A stretch of DNA of 64,000 bases from Biformimicrobium ophioploci (GCF_030270605.1 NZ_BSYJ01000003.1:664697-728696), one strand, 5' to 3'. Positions 24,649-34,270 are shown, counted from the stretch's first letter. Program-made: numbers and translations. The notes: generated from the sequence alone by a model not told the origin.

Positions 24649-25536
24649 TCAAACGAGGTTACGCTCAAACAGCGCCAGCAATCGGCTCCACGCACGCTCC
24701 GCCTGTTCGCGGTTGTGGGCCATGGAGTCCGACGGGCACCAGCCGTGCAGGGTGTCCTCGTACACCTCGATCTCTGCCTCCAGCCCGGCGTTGTCGAATG
24801 CTTTGCGCAATTCGACCTTGGCTTCTGGTTTTTTCTCATCGTCATTCTCGGCAATCGCCACCAGGAAGCCGGCTTTGATCTCTGGCACCAGCCTGTGGGG
24901 ACTGTCTTCCTTGTCGGTTACCAGGCGCCCGCCGTGAAAAGAGGCGCCGGCACCGATCCGCTCCGGCATGTCCGCCGCAAGCCGGAAGGTGTAGGAGCCA
25001 GTCATGCAGTAACCCATGGTGCCAACTTTTTTCGCGGTATCCACCGGGGCCTGCTTGTCCAGATATGCGATGAATGCGCGACCGTCGGTGAGACAGGTTT
25101 CTGTCGAAAGCGTGCCTGCCTGCTTCCTGGCATCCGGCCAGATTGACTTGCGCAGCTCGGAACCGATCACGGCGACGTCATCTGGCACCAGCTGTTCTTT
25201 CATGGTGCGGTAATAGGGGTTGACCACCAGTACGGCGTAGCCGGCCGCGGCCAGACGTTTGCCCATTGCGCGGTACGCAGGACGGGTGCCGAAGATGTCG
25301 GGCCACAGGATTACCGCTGGGTGTTTGCCCTTGGCGGGATGCACAAAGTAGCAGTTCGATTTGCCGTCAGGCGTTTCAACTTCCACATTTGTTTCTACAA
25401 GGTCCTGTGCAAATGCGGGCATTGGCACGATTGTCGCTAGCGCAGCCCCCACACCAAACTTCCCGAAATCCCGGCGGCTGAGGCCGCGTTGGAGGAAGTA
25501 GGCTTCCGCTTCCCTGTTGCTAAGCTCATCACACAT
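24649..25536 (-). CDS. Dienelactone hydrolase family protein with Tat signal
   Basis: A 295-residue alpha/beta hydrolase. The N-terminus carries a twin-arginine signal (LSRRDFGKFGVGAALA, cleavage after PAFA), so the folded protein is exported. Catalytic features of the family are the nucleophile in MGYCMTGSYT, an Asp near ENDDEKKPEAK and the His in EDTLHGW. The cysteine nucleophile is typical of dienelactone hydrolases. The substrate is unknown; the export signal makes a role in aromatic ring breakdown in the cytoplasm unlikely. Hairpin cluster F lies 21 bp upstream of the start, beyond an AAGGAG ribosome site. Confidence 0.88.
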   Translation of the reverse strand: MCDELSNREAEAYFLQRGLSRRDFGKFGVGAALATIVPMPAFAQDLVETNVEVETPDGKSNCYFVHPAKGKHPAVILWPDIFGTRPAYRAMGKRLAAAGYAVLVVNPYYRTMKEQLVPDDVAVIGSELRKSIWPDARKQAGTLSTETCLTDGRAFIAYLDKQAPVDTAKKVGTMGYCMTGSYTFRLAADMPERIGAGASFHGGRLVTDKEDSPHRLVPEIKAGFLVAIAENDDEKKPEAKVELRKAFDNAGLEAEIEVYEDTLHGWCPSDSMAHNREQAERAWSRLLALFERNLV

Positions 25537-25557
25537 GGTTGGTCTCCTTGTTATTTT

Positions 25558-25763
25558 GGGGTCAGAGCCAAGGCTCTGACCCCATTATCCATGGCGCTGA
25601 CCCCATGATCTACAGTATCCCAACCACTATCAGGCGTTACAATAAACTGGCGGGGTCAGAGCGACCGCTCTGACCCCGATAGTTGAAAGGATGGAAGGGG
25701 TCAGAGCTGTGGCTCTGACCCCGAAAGTTAGATCATTGGGGTCAGAGTCCCGACTCTGACCCC
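25558..25763. repeat. GGGGTCAGAGC hairpin repeats, cluster F (four full units)
   Basis: Full hairpins at 25558-25583, 25652-25677, 25697-25722 and 25738-25763, plus a half unit CGCTGACCCC around 25595-25604. The unit at 25738 has GAGT/ACTC arm ends, a second case of paired substitution. The cluster takes up most of the 249-bp region between the divergent hydrolase and ytoQ genes, so both promoters lie in or between repeats. Confidence 0.85.
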
Positions 25764-25785
25764 AAAAATGAAAAAGGTTTGATTT

Positions 25786-26229
25786 ATGGCGTACAGGGTT
25801 TACCTTTCCGGCGAGATCCATACAGATTGGCGCGACCAGATTATTCGCGGTTGCAAGGACAGTGGCCTGGATATCGAATTTTCCTCGGCGGTTACCAACC
25901 ACGAAGCGAGCGATGCGGCCGGCGATTGCCTCGGCGAAGAGGGCAGCCAGTTCTGGCGAGATCACAAGTCGGCCAAGGTCAACGCGATTCGAATCCAGAC
26001 CGTGATCAAGCATTGTGATCTGGCGATAATCCGCTTTGGTGACAAGTACAAGCAGTGGAATGCGGCCTTTGATGCCGGCTACTGTGCCGCCCTCGGCAAG
26101 CCCTATATCACCCTGCACGACGAGGCCATCGTGCATGCACTGAAAGAGGTGGACGGCGCAGCGCAGGCATGGGCGACCTCGCCAGCCCAGGTGGTCGAGA
26201 TCCTCACCTATATCACCAACCAGGCCTGA
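25786..26229 (+). CDS. YtoQ family protein
   Basis: A 147-residue protein matching the YtoQ family: it opens with YRVYLSGEIHTDWRDQI and holds GEEGSQFWRDHKSAKVNAIR and WNAAFDAGYCAALGKPYI. The fold resembles nucleoside 2-deoxyribosyltransferase-like proteins (DAGYCAALGKP is reminiscent of their active region), but the function is unknown. The ATG follows a hairpin repeat by 22 bp. A nine-base gap separates it from the next gene, so the two are probably cotranscribed. Confidence 0.85.
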   Translation: MAYRVYLSGEIHTDWRDQIIRGCKDSGLDIEFSSAVTNHEASDAAGDCLGEEGSQFWRDHKSAKVNAIRIQTVIKHCDLAIIRFGDKYKQWNAAFDAGYCAALGKPYITLHDEAIVHALKEVDGAAQAWATSPAQVVEILTYITNQA

Positions 26230-26238
26230 ATCGAGCGA

Positions 26239-26655
26239 ATGAAACATACCCCCGCGGTCGTTCTCAGCCTGATTGCCATGCTCGCATATGCGCCGCTCAG
26301 CCACTGCGCTGAGCGGCTGAGTGACTATCAATGGCAGCACCGGTTGCTGCTGATCCGGGCCGCGGGCAATGAACAACCCATCCGGGCAGCGCTGGACGCA
26401 AACAGGGATGCAATCATCGAGCGCGATCTTGTCTGGTTCCTGGTCGGGCCCGATGGTATTGAGGGCAGCGCTAGCGACACGCTTGGGGCAGGGCTCCTGG
26501 CGGACATTTTGCGCACCCTGGGCGACACCGGTGGGGTGGTGCTTATCGGTAAGGACGGCCAGGTTAAGGCGAGGTACCCGCAGCTCGATCTGGAGGCCGT
26601 TTTCTCCCGCATCGACAGCATGCCGATGCGCAAGCGGGAAATGGCTAAACCCTAG
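26239..26655 (+). CDS. DUF4174 domain protein, exported
   Basis: A 138-residue protein with a signal peptide (LSLIAMLAYAPLSHCA) followed by a thioredoxin-like DUF4174 domain: YQWQHRLLLIRAAG, the middle WFLVGPDG, and GGVVLIGKDGQVKARYP near the C-terminus. The family lacks a CxxC redox pair, and none is visible here, so it is not a classical thioredoxin. The location is periplasmic; function unknown. It overlaps the end of the convergent esterase gene by four bases. Confidence 0.8.
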   Translation: MKHTPAVVLSLIAMLAYAPLSHCAERLSDYQWQHRLLLIRAAGNEQPIRAALDANRDAIIERDLVWFLVGPDGIEGSASDTLGAGLLADILRTLGDTGGVVLIGKDGQVKARYPQLDLEAVFSRIDSMPMRKREMAKP

Positions 26656-27563
26656 TCTGTCGATGAAACCTCGGGTGCCTGTCGGGTATCGTCGTCTTTT
26701 CCGAGGGCCCGCAACATCAGCTGGAACGCCGGGGTGCCGGGGTGAATCCAGTCGAAATGGCCAGCCTCAGGGGCTATTTCCCTTGCAACGTTTCTTGCTT
26801 GCAGGGCCTCAAGCTGCGCCATGGGCACAATTGGGTCGGCACTACCCTGGAGCAACGTCACAGGGATCGGTATATCGAGATTGGCGGGATTGGCAGCGGC
26901 GTAGGCTTGCGGGTTTTCTTTGGGTGTCGCGCCCATGAAAAGCGGGGTTGCGGTCTGGCAACTGTTGTTGCCACCGGCGTAGCGGGTGATATCAGTAATG
27001 GCCGCCAGTCCCACCACGGACACATCGGGTGCATTTTTCGGAAACAGCTGCCTCCAGCTTGCCGCGAGCAGCAGCGCCAGGTGGCCGCCGGCTGAATGCC
27101 CGACAATGATCACCTCATCCCGTATCAATTCATCTGTCTTTAGCGCGCCCAGTGCCTTGATGCCACGTTGCAGGTCTTCGAGGCTGGTGGGCCAGGCGCT
27201 GCGTGATTTATCCGCGCGGCGGTATTCCAGGTTCCACACCGGGTACCCCTCCTGCGCAAGCGCGGTGGCCAGGGCGCGGGTGTGGCTGATGTCATAGGCA
27301 TTCAGCCAGCAGCCGCCATGCACCATGACAATGGTGGGTCTTTTTATGGCCCCGGGAGCGCTCGGCAGCCACAGAAGCCCGTACTGGTCCTGGTGCTCGC
27401 CGTAGTAAATTTTCTGGTCGTGTGCGCGAAACGGCAGGGCAGTAACGTCGCTGTAGGCGGGGTTTGCGGGTACCGGGGGATAGCTGACCTCCGCTGCCTG
27501 GATATTCGCAGACCCAATCGCAGCAAGCAGTCCGATTACAGGTAAAAGTCGCGATGCGCTCAC
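26652..27563 (-). CDS. Alpha/beta hydrolase (acetyl-esterase/lipase type), exported
   Basis: A 303-residue esterase with a signal peptide (LLPVIGLLAAIGSANIQA). The oxyanion-hole motif is VHGGCWLNAY, the nucleophile elbow GHSAGGHLAL, the acid GSADPIVPM and the histidine EAGHFDWIHPG. This is the BD-FAE/hormone-sensitive-lipase-like group, which often removes acyl groups from sugars or small esters. It is transcribed toward the DUF4174 gene with a four-base overlap of stop regions. The substrate is not evident. Confidence 0.85.
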   Translation of the reverse strand: MSASRLLPVIGLLAAIGSANIQAAEVSYPPVPANPAYSDVTALPFRAHDQKIYYGEHQDQYGLLWLPSAPGAIKRPTIVMVHGGCWLNAYDISHTRALATALAQEGYPVWNLEYRRADKSRSAWPTSLEDLQRGIKALGALKTDELIRDEVIIVGHSAGGHLALLLAASWRQLFPKNAPDVSVVGLAAITDITRYAGGNNSCQTATPLFMGATPKENPQAYAAANPANLDIPIPVTLLQGSADPIVPMAQLEALQARNVAREIAPEAGHFDWIHPGTPAFQLMLRALGKDDDTRQAPEVSSTD

Positions 27564-27678
27564 AACAGCGTTCCCCCATTAGTATCCGGTGCAAGTCCAA
27601 CCATGCCCAGTATCATTGGTGCCCGTCAAGCCAGGGCGGTGATATGCGGAGATTGATGCTTGCGCAAGAGGGGGAAGA

Positions 27679-27753
27679 TGGCGCTCCCGGCAGGAATCGA
27701 ACCTGCAACGCAGACTTAGGAGGTCCGAGTTATATCCATTTAACTACGGGAGC
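27679..27753 (-). tRNA. tRNA-Arg (anticodon CCT)
   Basis: Read on the minus strand, the cloverleaf is complete: 7-bp acceptor GCTCCCG/CGGGAGC, a 4-bp D stem, an anticodon stem CGGAC/GTCTG around the loop CTCCTAA (anticodon CCT, codon AGG), a 5-bp T stem around TTCGATT, and an encoded CCA end. The structure and size (75 nt) match E. coli argW. Confidence 0.95.
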
Positions 27754-27763
27754 GGAGGCGCGC

Positions 27764-27792
27764 ATTTTAGCGAAGGGCGGCGGGCTTGTCAG
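27764..27792 (-). promoter_or_regulatory. Sigma-70 promoter of tRNA-Arg
   Basis: On the minus strand CTGACA (27787-27792) and TAAAAT (27764-27769) are separated by exactly 17 bp, and the -10 box ends 11 bp before the tRNA 5' end. The bases between -10 and the gene are GC-rich, as in stable-RNA promoters. Confidence 0.65.
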
Positions 27793-28108
27793 CCTTGCGC
27801 ATAAACCGGATAAAAATTGCGCATTTCAATGTTTTTTCAACCACTTGTCACCGTTTGTTAATACGGGCGCACCAGACTGTAGCGCGTTGGCTGGCTGTCG
27901 GTGAAATGTCGTGTAATTGCGGGTCACAAATACCTGTGTACCAATTGCAATTGGCGCTTGACCTGATGTATTTGGCGCCGCTAAATTGAACCTACGACCA
28001 AAAAACAATAACAACGTGGTTTCTGCTTATGCAGGCCCATTGGGTGCTTCCGGTGAAGTCCAATGGATTTTACCCGGGCACTCAATATCGAGATTGAGGA
28101 GTCTTGGT

Positions 28109-28291
28109 ATGAGTCGTGTAGCCCTTAATAACGATAAAAAAGCAACTGCCGAAGACCGGGTCACCCCGGCACAGCGCAAACAGGCTGCCGCAGCGCGAGC
28201 CCGTGATGCGCGACGGCTGGTCGAAGACAAGCTGGAGGAAATGCGGCTCGAACGCGAGCTCGCGGATTTCGAAGATTTCGAACTGAACTGA
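28109..28291 (+). CDS. PA3496-family small protein (putative envelope integrity protein)
   Basis: A 60-residue, highly charged helical protein with DRVTPAQRKQAAAARARDARRLVEDK, then EEMRLERELADFEDFELN. It matches the PA3496 family of small proteins linked to envelope integrity in Pseudomonas; the molecular role is unknown. The start is set by GAGGA eight bases upstream of the ATG. No signal peptide or membrane segment is visible. It is convergent with pta, with a 15-bp gap. Confidence 0.75.
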   Translation: MSRVALNNDKKATAEDRVTPAQRKQAAAARARDARRLVEDKLEEMRLERELADFEDFELN

Positions 28292-28306
28292 GTTCCCCAG
28301 CGGGAG

Positions 28307-30445
28307 TCAGTTTCCCTGGGTAGCCTGGATTGCTGTCAGTGCGATGGTGTAGACGATGTCGTCCACCAGCGCGCCGCGGGACAGATCGTTCACCGGTTTG
28401 CGCATGCCCTGTAGCATCGGGCCGATGCTGATCAGGTCGGCGCTGCGTTGCACCGCCTTGTAGGTGGTGTTGCCGGTGTTCAGGTCCGGAAAGATAAATA
28501 CGGTGGCCTTGCCCGCAACCGGGCTGTCGGGTGCCTTCTTGCGCGCCACGTTTTCCATCACCGCTGCGTCGTATTGCAGGGGACCATCAATCGCCAGGTC
28601 CGGCCTTTTTTCCTTGGCAATCGCTGTTGCTTCTCGCACCTTTTCCACATCCGAGCCGCTGCCGGAACTGCCGGTGGAGTAGCTGATCATGGCCACCTTC
28701 GGTTCAATCCCGAATGCCTTTGCTGAGTCCGCAGACTGAATGGCGATATCCGCCAGCTGTTCCGCGTTGGGGTCCGGGTTGATGGCGCAGTCGCCGTAAA
28801 CCAGAACCTGCTCCGGCAGCAGCATAAAGAACACGGAAGATACCAGGCTTGCGCCGGGTGCGGTTTTGATCAGCTGCAGGGCGGGGCGGATGGTGTTGGC
28901 GGTGGTGTGCACCGCGCCGGAAACCAGCCCATCCACTTCGTCTTCGGCCAGCATCATGGTGCCCAGCACCACGTTGTCTTTCAGCTGTTCCCGCGCCACA
29001 ACTTCGGTGAGGCCCTTGCCCTTGCGCAGTTCCACCATCGGCGCTACGTAACGCTCTATCACCTCCGCAGGGTCGATGATCTCCACCCCCTCGCCGAGGG
29101 TCAGGCCCTGTTGTTCCGCTACCGCCTGGATGCTGGCCGGGTCGCCCAGCAATATGGGCCGTGCTATGCCGCGCTCGGCACAGATGGTGGCGGCGCGCAC
29201 CGTTCGGGGTTCATCGCCTTCCGGCAGCACGATGCGCTTGTTGGCCTTGCGCGCCAGCTCGGTAAGCATGTAGCGAAAGGCCGGCGGTGACAGGCGCCGG
29301 GGCAGGCTGGAGCCCTTGGTCAACGACTCGATCCAGTGCTTGTCGATATAGCCGGCGACGTAGTCCTGCACCCGCTCGATGCGATCGATATCGTCCGCCG
29401 GTGTGGCCAGGTTGAACGACTGCATGCGCAGCGCGGTCTGCCAGCTATTGGACTTCACCAGGATGATGGGCAGGCCGGTTTTCATGGCCGGTGCACACAG
29501 CTGCAGCACCTCGCCCTGCGGGCGCAGGCCGCCGGTCAGCATCAGGCAGCCGATCTTGATGCCGTTCATGGCGGCGAGGCAGGCGGCCACCATCACATCG
29601 ACCCGGTCCGCAGACGCCACCAGCATCGCGCCCGGCCGGAAGCGGTGCAGCATGTGCGGGATTGAACGCGCGCAGAAGGTAATGCTGTGCAGGCGTCGCT
29701 CCTCGATCTCGCCCTCATTGATGACCTCTGCATGGAAATGGTTGGCCAGGTCCCGCGCGCGTGGCGCAATCAGCTCCGGGTGCCAGGGTATGCAGCCGAG
29801 GATGGGAAGCGGGCTCTTGCTGAACAGGCGCAGCACCTCCAGGTTGGAGTGGTGCGGCTGGTCCGGTTCGAAGATATCGGTCAGCTCCGCGCCAGGGGAT
29901 TCCGGCAGGTCCGCAGGCTCGCCTACCTTGTTGATGATGGCGCCGGCCACGCGCGGGTTCTGGCGACCACCATAGGCAGCCAGTGCCAGTTCGAGGTGAT
30001 CCTTGAGCTGTTGGGAGTTGTCGCTGCCGGGGTGGGCCACCAGCACGATCTCGGCATCGAGCATCTTGGCGATGCGCTGGTTCAGGTAGTGCGCGAACTG
30101 GTATTTGTCTGAGGGAATCAGGCCCTCCACCACCACCACGTCGGTGTCTTCCTGGGTGGGCTGGTAGCGATCGAGCATCTCTTCCAGCAGGTCGTCGGTA
30201 TTGCCGGCGGAGATCAGCTGCTCCGCGTGCTGGATGGGCAGGGGTTCCGGCGGCTCGATATTGGTGGCGGAGCGCAGCAGGGCGGTGGAGCGCTCCACCT
30301 TGCTGCCGCGCTGGCGCGGCTGCGATACGGGCTTGAAAAAGTTTACCGCCACCCCGTGGCGCTCCATTGCGCGCACCATGCCGAGGCTGACGGAAGTCAG
30401 GCCGACGCCGCTGCTTACCGGAATCAGCATGATCGTGCGGGCCAT
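28307..30445 (-). CDS. pta: Phosphate acetyltransferase
   Basis: A 712-residue enzyme converting acetyl-CoA and phosphate to acetyl-phosphate. It has the long gammaproteobacterial form: an N-terminal P-loop-type domain ([13 protein letters not shown]), a middle DRTGG-type domain, and the C-terminal catalytic PTA domain (from about 390) with [14 protein letters not shown] and [15 protein letters not shown]. The ATG shares a base with the ackA stop codon (TAATG), so ackA-pta is translationally coupled. Together they run acetate overflow and acetate use. Confidence 0.95.
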   Translation of the reverse strand: MARTIMLIPVSSGVGLTSVSLGMVRAMERHGVAVNFFKPVSQPRQRGSKVERSTALLRSATNIEPPEPLPIQHAEQLISAGNTDDLLEEMLDRYQPTQEDTDVVVVEGLIPSDKYQFAHYLNQRIAKMLDAEIVLVAHPGSDNSQQLKDHLELALAAYGGRQNPRVAGAIINKVGEPADLPESPGAELTDIFEPDQPHHSNLEVLRLFSKSPLPILGCIPWHPELIAPRARDLANHFHAEVINEGEIEERRLHSITFCARSIPHMLHRFRPGAMLVASADRVDVMVAACLAAMNGIKIGCLMLTGGLRPQGEVLQLCAPAMKTGLPIILVKSNSWQTALRMQSFNLATPADDIDRIERVQDYVAGYIDKHWIESLTKGSSLPRRLSPPAFRYMLTELARKANKRIVLPEGDEPRTVRAATICAERGIARPILLGDPASIQAVAEQQGLTLGEGVEIIDPAEVIERYVAPMVELRKGKGLTEVVAREQLKDNVVLGTMMLAEDEVDGLVSGAVHTTANTIRPALQLIKTAPGASLVSSVFFMLLPEQVLVYGDCAINPDPNAEQLADIAIQSADSAKAFGIEPKVAMISYSTGSSGSGSDVEKVREATAIAKEKRPDLAIDGPLQYDAAVMENVARKKAPDSPVAGKATVFIFPDLNTGNTTYKAVQRSADLISIGPMLQGMRKPVNDLSRGALVDDIVYTIALTAIQATQGN

Positions 30446-31653
30446 TAGTTTGCCTCCCTGGCGGCGAGGGCGGCCGCGTCCGCGGCGATCACCCACTCCT
30501 CATTGGTGGGGATTACGATGGCCACCGGGCTGTTGTCCGTGGTGATGACGCCGGCCTGGCCGAAGCGTGCTGCGGCGTTGCGCGTGGCATCCACCCTGAA
30601 ACCCAGTGCCTTCAGGTGCGACAGGGTAAGTGCGCGAATAGTCTGTGAGTTCTCGCCAATACCGCCGGTGAATATCACCGCGTCCAGTCGCTCGAGCGGC
30701 ACGGTGTAGGCGGCGATGTACTTGGCCAGCCGGTAACAGAAAATCTCCAGCGCCAGGCGCGCGTTGTCATCGCCATTTTCGGCAGCTTCTTCCAGGGTGC
30801 GGCAGTCGTTGCTCAGCTCGGAAATACCGAGCAGGCCACTCTCCTTGTTCAGCAGGCGGTTAACGCCGCCTACGGTGTATTGCAGGTTGTCGACCAGATG
30901 GAAAATCAGGCCCGGGTCCAGGTCACCGGAGCGGGTACCCATGACCAGGCCCTCCAGTGGAGTCAGGCCCATGGAGGTGTCGACGCTCACCCCTCCGCGC
31001 ACTGCGGTCACTGAGGCGCCGTTACCCAGGTGCGCGCTGATCACATTGAGTTCCGCCGGGGCCACACCCAGCAGTTCCGCCGCACGGCGGCTGACAAACT
31101 GATGGCTGGTGCCGTGCATGCCATAGCGGCGCAGGCCGTGCTCACGGTAGAGCGAGTAAGGCAGGGCGTAGAGATAGGCCCGCGGTGGCATGGTCTGGTG
31201 GAAGGCGGTGTCGAACACGGCCACCTGTGGCAGCTGTGGGAAAGCCTGGATTGCCGCGCGGATGCCCAGCAGGTTGGCGGGGTTGTGCAGCGGCGCCAGT
31301 GACGCGCACTGTTCTATGGCGTCCAGTACCTGCTGGTCGATGCGTACCGAGCGGGAGAACTGCTCGCCGCCGTGCACCACCCGGTGGCCAATGGCAACCA
31401 GGCTCTGCTCCAGCGTCGGGTCAGTGCGCAACAGCTGCTCGATAATGAATTCCACCGCCTCGCTGTGGGCAGCGCTGTGCGGCAGCGGCGATTCATGCTT
31501 CTCACTGGCGGATTTCCAGCTGACTCGTGCTTCCTGGAGGCCAAAGCACTCGGCAAGCCCGCTGAGCACGGGTTCGCCCGACTGCGGGTCCATGACAGCG
31601 AATTTCAGGGATGAGCTACCACAATTGAGCACCAGTACGCGCGGGTCAGGCAT
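30445..31653 (-). CDS. ackA: Acetate kinase
   Basis: A 402-residue kinase interconverting acetate and acetyl-phosphate with ATP. The family signatures are [15 protein letters not shown] at the N-terminus and [13 protein letters not shown] in the middle, with [13 protein letters not shown] near the C-terminus. The chosen ATG starts two residues before the conserved VLVLNCGSS block; the open frame further up has no family match. It is the first gene of an operon with pta. The promoter region is shared with the divergent ccmA. Confidence 0.95.
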   Translation of the reverse strand: MPDPRVLVLNCGSSSLKFAVMDPQSGEPVLSGLAECFGLQEARVSWKSASEKHESPLPHSAAHSEAVEFIIEQLLRTDPTLEQSLVAIGHRVVHGGEQFSRSVRIDQQVLDAIEQCASLAPLHNPANLLGIRAAIQAFPQLPQVAVFDTAFHQTMPPRAYLYALPYSLYREHGLRRYGMHGTSHQFVSRRAAELLGVAPAELNVISAHLGNGASVTAVRGGVSVDTSMGLTPLEGLVMGTRSGDLDPGLIFHLVDNLQYTVGGVNRLLNKESGLLGISELSNDCRTLEEAAENGDDNARLALEIFCYRLAKYIAAYTVPLERLDAVIFTGGIGENSQTIRALTLSHLKALGFRVDATRNAAARFGQAGVITTDNSPVAIVIPTNEEWVIAADAAALAAREAN

Positions 31654-31768
31654 AGTCAATCCTCTTGGCCCGCCGCGCGGGCACAGAACCACTCAAAAAG
31701 CGTAGACGAGCGGTCCGTGGCGGTATCTGACAGTGCAAATTTGCGGCGATTCGCGACAGGAAAACCGG

Positions 31769-31774
31769 TATAAT
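31769..31774 (+). promoter_or_regulatory. Likely -10 element of the ccm operon
   Basis: TATAAT in the context CCGGTATAATGCGG lies 26 bp before the ccmA ATG, in the gap divergent from ackA. No good -35 hexamer sits at 16-18 bp, so an activator may be needed. Confidence 0.4.
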
Positions 31775-31800
31775 GCGGCGCAGATTTATACAGATTTGAT

Positions 31801-32514
31801 ATGACGGGAGCCGATTTGGCATCTTCGGTGAAAGGGCAACATCAGTCGGGAACGGGCGGGGTCCCGGGGCCACTGCTGGTTGTGCGCGACCTGGCGGTGG
31901 CGCGCGACGATCACGTGTTGCTGGCCGGACTGTCGTTTTCCCTGGCGGCGGGCGACCTGCTGCAGCTGGAGGGGCCGAATGGCGTCGGCAAGACCTCGCT
32001 GATGCGGGTGCTCACCACTACTGCCGCACCGGACAGTGGCTCCATGACCTGGCGTGGCAAAGATATGCCTAGTGCCCGTACCGCGTTGCGCTCAGAACTG
32101 CTGTTTATCGGCCATCTTGCGGGTATCAAGCGCAGCCTGACCCCGCGCGAGAACCTGGCCTGGTATGGCGCCGACGGCGATGCGGCAGAAGCGGCGCTGG
32201 CCTGGATTGGTCTCGGCGGGTACGAGGATACGCCCTGCCACCAGCTCTCCGCGGGGCAGAACCGGCGCGTGGCGCTGGCGCGCCTGCACTTTTCCGGCGC
32301 GCGGCTTTGGATTCTGGATGAGCCGTTCACCGCCCTGGACAAGAGCGGTGTTGCGACGCTGGAGGCACGCCTGCGCGCGCATTGTGCGGCGGGCGGCATG
32401 GTGATCCTGACCTCCCACCAGGACCTGGCGATAGACGGCCTGCAACGCCTGAAACTGCAGGAATTTGTGCCGCAGGCCGGGGTCGAACTGGCGGAGGTGG
32501 CCGGTGTCTACTGA
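31801..32514 (+). CDS. ccmA: Cytochrome c maturation ABC ATPase
   Basis: The 237-residue ATPase of the CcmABCD complex. Walker A is EGPNGVGKTSLMR, the signature is LSAGQNRRVALARL, Walker B is LWILDEPFTALD and the switch region is LTSHQDL. ATP hydrolysis releases holo-CcmE from CcmC so heme can pass to apocytochrome c. About 25 residues precede the ABC core, slightly more than usual, so a later start is possible. The stop overlaps the ccmB start by 11 bases. Confidence 0.94.
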   Translation: MTGADLASSVKGQHQSGTGGVPGPLLVVRDLAVARDDHVLLAGLSFSLAAGDLLQLEGPNGVGKTSLMRVLTTTAAPDSGSMTWRGKDMPSARTALRSELLFIGHLAGIKRSLTPRENLAWYGADGDAAEAALAWIGLGGYEDTPCHQLSAGQNRRVALARLHFSGARLWILDEPFTALDKSGVATLEARLRAHCAAGGMVILTSHQDLAIDGLQRLKLQEFVPQAGVELAEVAGVY

Positions 32515-33214
32515 AGTGCGCCCCGACACGTTTGCGATGGTTGAGGGGCCGGGCTTCCTGCGCATCCTGCGCCGCGAACTGCTGCTGGCCTATCGCCAGC
32601 GCGGTGACCTTGCCAATCCACTGCTGTTTTTCCTGATGGTTCTGGCGCTGGTGCCGCTTGGGGTGGGGCCGGCGCCGGATATGCTGGCCGCGCTGGCGCC
32701 CGGCATGATCTGGATTGTGGCGCTGCTGGCGAACCTGCTGGCGCAGGACGGCCTGTTTCGCGGCGACTTTGCCGACGGCTCGCTGGAGCAGCTGGCGCTG
32801 AGCCCGCAGCCGCTGTATTTCGGGGTGCTGGCCAAGGTATTGGTGCACTGGCTGGTAACTGGCCTGCCGCTGACCTTGTTCGCGCCGGTGCTGGGCCTGA
32901 TGCTGAGCCTGCCGGAGTCCGGTTACCTGCCGCTGCTGCTGTCCATGTTGCTGGGCACCGCGAGCCTGAGCCTGCTCGGCGCTATCGGCGCCGGCCTCAC
33001 GGTTTCGCTGCATCGCCCGGGCTTGCTGCTGCCGTTGATTGTTATGCCGCTTTATGCGCCCGTGTTAATCTTCGGCACCGGTGCCGTACAGGCGGCAATT
33101 GAAGGTTTTGCCTATGGCGGCCAGCTCGCGGTCCTCGGGGCCATGCTGGCGGCTGCACTGGCACTGGCGCCTCTGGCGGTGGCCGGTGCATTGCGGATCA
33201 GTCTGTCGGACTGA
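32504..33214 (+). CDS. ccmB: Heme exporter protein B
   Basis: A 236-residue inner membrane protein with six predicted helices, the membrane partner of CcmA. It opens with a cytoplasmic segment FLRILRRELLLAYRQRGDLANPL, characteristic of CcmB. A GTG start is used: GGAGGTGG lies a few bases upstream and the start overlaps the ccmA end by 11 bases, implying coupled translation. An ATG at 32537 would remove 11 residues. Confidence 0.92.
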   Translation: MSTEVRPDTFAMVEGPGFLRILRRELLLAYRQRGDLANPLLFFLMVLALVPLGVGPAPDMLAALAPGMIWIVALLANLLAQDGLFRGDFADGSLEQLALSPQPLYFGVLAKVLVHWLVTGLPLTLFAPVLGLMLSLPESGYLPLLLSMLLGTASLSLLGAIGAGLTVSLHRPGLLLPLIVMPLYAPVLIFGTGAVQAAIEGFAYGGQLAVLGAMLAAALALAPLAVAGALRISLSD

Positions 33215-33242
33215 TCGGTCTGAATTGAAGTAGGGTATTTGT

Positions 33243-34016
33243 GTGAATTGGCAATGGTTCCACCGGCTGGGTTCGCCCCGCTGGTTCTATCAAAAGACAC
33301 AGGCATGGTTGCCCTGGCTAGCCATTGCGAGCGTGGTATTGCTGGTCACCGGCGCCATCTGGGGGCTGGGTTTTGCCCCGCAGGATGCCAAGCAGGGCAA
33401 CAGTTACCGCATTATCTTTATCCACGTGCCCGCGGCGGTGCTGGCGCTGGTGGGTTATTACGTCATGGCCATCAGCGGTGCCATCGGCCTGATCTGGCGC
33501 ATGAAACTGCCGTTTGTGGTGATGCGCGCGGCGGCACCGATCGGTGCGGCGCTCACGTTTGTGGCATTGTTCACCGGCGCAGTCTGGGGCAAGCCGACCT
33601 GGGGCACCTACTGGGTGTGGGATGCGCGGATTACCTCGATGCTGCTACTCCTGCTCCTGTATATCGGCGTAATCGCCCTGGGCCAGGCGTTTCTGCAGGA
33701 GCGCACTGCCGACAAGGCCTGCGCCATCCTGGCGCTGGTGGGCACAGTCAATATCCCGATTATTTACAAGTCTGTGGACTGGTGGAACTCCCTGCACCAG
33801 CCGGCCACCATCAAGCTCACGGAATCCAGCAGCATTCACCCGAGCATGTTCTATCCGCTGCTGGTGATGGTGGTGGGTTTCTACTGTTTTTACGCCTGGA
33901 GCCTGATCCTGCACACGCGCCAGCAAATCCTGGTGCGCGAGCGCAAGACCCGCTGGGTGCAGCAGATGGTTGCAAGTGGCAGCACCAGGCTGGTTGAAGA
34001 AGGAGGCAAGGCATGA
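33243..34016 (+). CDS. ccmC: Heme exporter protein C
   Basis: A 257-residue membrane protein of the heme-handling family with six helices. The tryptophan-rich WWD motif is WGTYWVWDARITSML, flanked by the heme-ligand histidines in IFIHVPAAV and LHQPATIKL. It loads heme onto CcmE in the periplasm. Translation starts at GTG; the stop overlaps the ccmD start by four bases (ATGA). Confidence 0.94.
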   Translation: MNWQWFHRLGSPRWFYQKTQAWLPWLAIASVVLLVTGAIWGLGFAPQDAKQGNSYRIIFIHVPAAVLALVGYYVMAISGAIGLIWRMKLPFVVMRAAAPIGAALTFVALFTGAVWGKPTWGTYWVWDARITSMLLLLLLYIGVIALGQAFLQERTADKACAILALVGTVNIPIIYKSVDWWNSLHQPATIKLTESSSIHPSMFYPLLVMVVGFYCFYAWSLILHTRQQILVRERKTRWVQQMVASGSTRLVEEGGKA

Positions 34017-34237
34017 ATTTCCAGTTCTCCAGTTTTGCAGAATTTATCGAGATGGCGGGCCACGGCCCGTTTGTGTGGGCGGCATACGTCGTGACCCTGG
34101 TCACCCTGATCGCGCTCATCGTATTGCCGAGCCGCGGCGCGAGCCGTTTTATCGCCCAGGAGAAGAAGCGCCTGGATGTGGCAGAGCGCAGGGCGCGCGC
34201 CGCGGCCACCGTAGCCACGCCGGAAACCTCGGGCTGA
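34013..34237 (+). CDS. ccmD: Heme exporter protein D
   Basis: A 74-residue protein with one membrane helix (FVWAAYVVTLVTLIALIVL) followed by a basic cytoplasmic tail, the typical CcmD layout. It helps release holo-CcmE from CcmABC. The N-terminal FQFSSFAEFIEMAGHGPFVW is the conserved family segment. It overlaps ccmC by four bases. Confidence 0.9.
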   Translation: MNFQFSSFAEFIEMAGHGPFVWAAYVVTLVTLIALIVLPSRGASRFIAQEKKRLDVAERRARAAATVATPETSG

Positions 34238-34270
34238 CACAGAATTAAATAGATGTAGGTGATTGAAAGC

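Noticed and set aside
23575..25763. Possible CRISPR array made of repeated GGGGTCAGAGC units
   Set aside because: The units are palindromic hairpins with irregular spacing, lie in gaps between genes, lack unique spacers of uniform size and have no cas genes nearby.
27679..27753. tRNA-Arg as attachment site of a genomic island
   Set aside because: No integrase, no direct repeat of the tRNA 3' end and no change of composition were seen on either side.
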